Positions 5,097 to 5,562 of a DNA stretch of 5,562 nt are shown piece by piece (position 1 is the stretch's first letter; each line of letters begins with the position of its first letter). The notes beneath the pieces were generated by a model that saw only the letters and a program-made list of their open reading frames with translations, did no database searches and had not been told where the DNA came from. The DNA comes from Acidimicrobiia bacterium (GTDB taxonomy: Bacteria; Actinomycetota; Acidimicrobiia; Spongiisociales; UBA5794): NCBI GenBank assembly GCA_029934555.1, contig JAOZMA010000160.1:1-5562 (forward strand). The letters run 5' to 3'. The position numbers and the translations under genes were made by a program.

Positions 5097-5562
5097 TCAA
5101 TGTTGCCGACGGCGCACAAACTCGTCGAACATCGGGACGGTGAAGTCGATAACGCCGTAACGCGGCGAGTAGCACAGACCCCGTTTGATAAGCGTGTCGC
5201 GAAGCGGGCCGACCTGGGTCGTTGTCTTTCCCATCGCGGCGGCAACGTCGCCGGATCCGTATGGTCCCGCCCCCAACGATGCCATCGCAGAGATGTACGC
5301 ACGCTCGCCGTCACTGGTCCGATCGATCCTCACTCGGAAGAAGCCTGTGTCGAGTTCGTTGACGGCGATCGGGATCGCTGCCTCGACGTCCTCTTCACTG
5401 ATGGTGTCGGGACCGGGCGCGACGTCCCAGGCCTGCTTGCCGAATTCCTGAAGGAAGTACGGGTAGCCCTCGGCGGCTTCGACGACGCTGTCCAAAGCCG
5501 CTGCGTTCCAGCGGACGCCCTCGTTCTCAGCTGGCGTCGATAGTGCGACGTGCGACTCGGCA
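5097..5562 (-). CDS. AAA-type ATP-binding protein, C-terminal part (5' end beyond right edge)
   Basis: This leftward frame is open from the window edge to TGA 5099-5097 and gives 154 residues of an unfinished protein. Early in the visible part is RWNAAALDSVVEAAEGYPYF, followed by LQEFGKQAWDVAPG. That YPYFLQEFGKxxW segment is characteristic of the lid region of actinobacterial AAA ATPases of the AAA_16/Orc1-Cdc6-like kind. A second region has GFFRVRIDRTSDGERAYISA, typical of the linker. The end, GDVAAAMGKTTTQVGPLRD to VPMFDEFVRRRQH, looks like a winged helix that could bind DNA. The Walker A and B motifs should lie beyond the window (whole proteins of this kind are roughly 380-400 residues). 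The exact biological role of the family is not settled. The frame is clean here, so the gene may be intact. A decayed relative lies about 600 bp further left on the same strand. Any TTG or ATG inside this stretch is internal, not the true start. Confidence 0.8.
   Translation of the reverse strand, partial: AESHVALSTPAENEGVRWNAAALDSVVEAAEGYPYFLQEFGKQAWDVAPGPDTISEEDVEAAIPIAVNELDTGFFRVRIDRTSDGERAYISAMASLGAGPYGSGDVAAAMGKTTTQVGPLRDTLIKRGLCYSPRYGVIDFTVPMFDEFVRRRQH

Noticed and set aside
4584..5543. Plus-strand open frame of 319 codons across the island
   Set aside because: It reads through the antisense of the tRNA fragment, the repeats, the stub and the ATPase. Its GGTRTPNLLIR stretch is a common artefact of translating a tRNA T-arm, and the composition is Arg/Ser-rich without domain features.

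Overview
The window looks like chromosomal DNA from a high-GC actinobacterium. The evidence is GC-rich third codon positions, a large MmpL/RND exporter ending in a typical actinobacterial WWIPAWLDRL motif, and a tRNA-Arg fragment whose 3' end does not encode CCA. An Acidimicrobiia-like host is possible but cannot be shown from this sequence alone.

Left and centre (1-4221) hold ordinary transport genes. At the left edge the first 39 codons of a leftward gene are visible. They look like the start of a membrane sensor histidine kinase. Divergent from it, across a short intergenic region with nested inverted repeats, is a complete 763-residue MMPL/RND exporter (278-2569). It is followed by a strong compound hairpin, probably its terminator. 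A 389-bp gap with small hairpins but no convincing gene separates it from a 420-residue MFS transporter of the OFA/monocarboxylate type (2959-4221). The transporters share an orientation, but the hairpin and gap suggest separate transcripts. The exporter may be controlled by the two-component system whose kinase starts at the left edge.

Right (4222-5562) is a scrapyard of leftward-facing broken genes and mobile-element traces. From left to right on the map it holds: the C-terminal tail of an AAA-type ATPase (4306-4488); an IS3-family transposase (orfB) fragment abutting it (4479-4598); a 7-bp GC hairpin; and the 3' half of a tRNA-Arg(ACG) gene (4685-4726), which resembles an integration (att) scar. 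Next come four degenerate decamers and two copies of a 10-bp repeat. Then there is a short N-terminal stub that may belong to a site-specific DNA methyltransferase (4892-5089). Last is the 3' end of a second AAA-type ATPase (5097-5562), which runs off the window. The two ATPase tails match at 24 of 46 ungapped positions, so related genes have been deposited on both sides of the tRNA scar.

No complete undescribed system is visible. The most interesting part is this island boundary. The ATPase plus methyltransferase stub could be the edge of an accessory (possibly defence or restriction-modification) cassette continuing to the right of the window.
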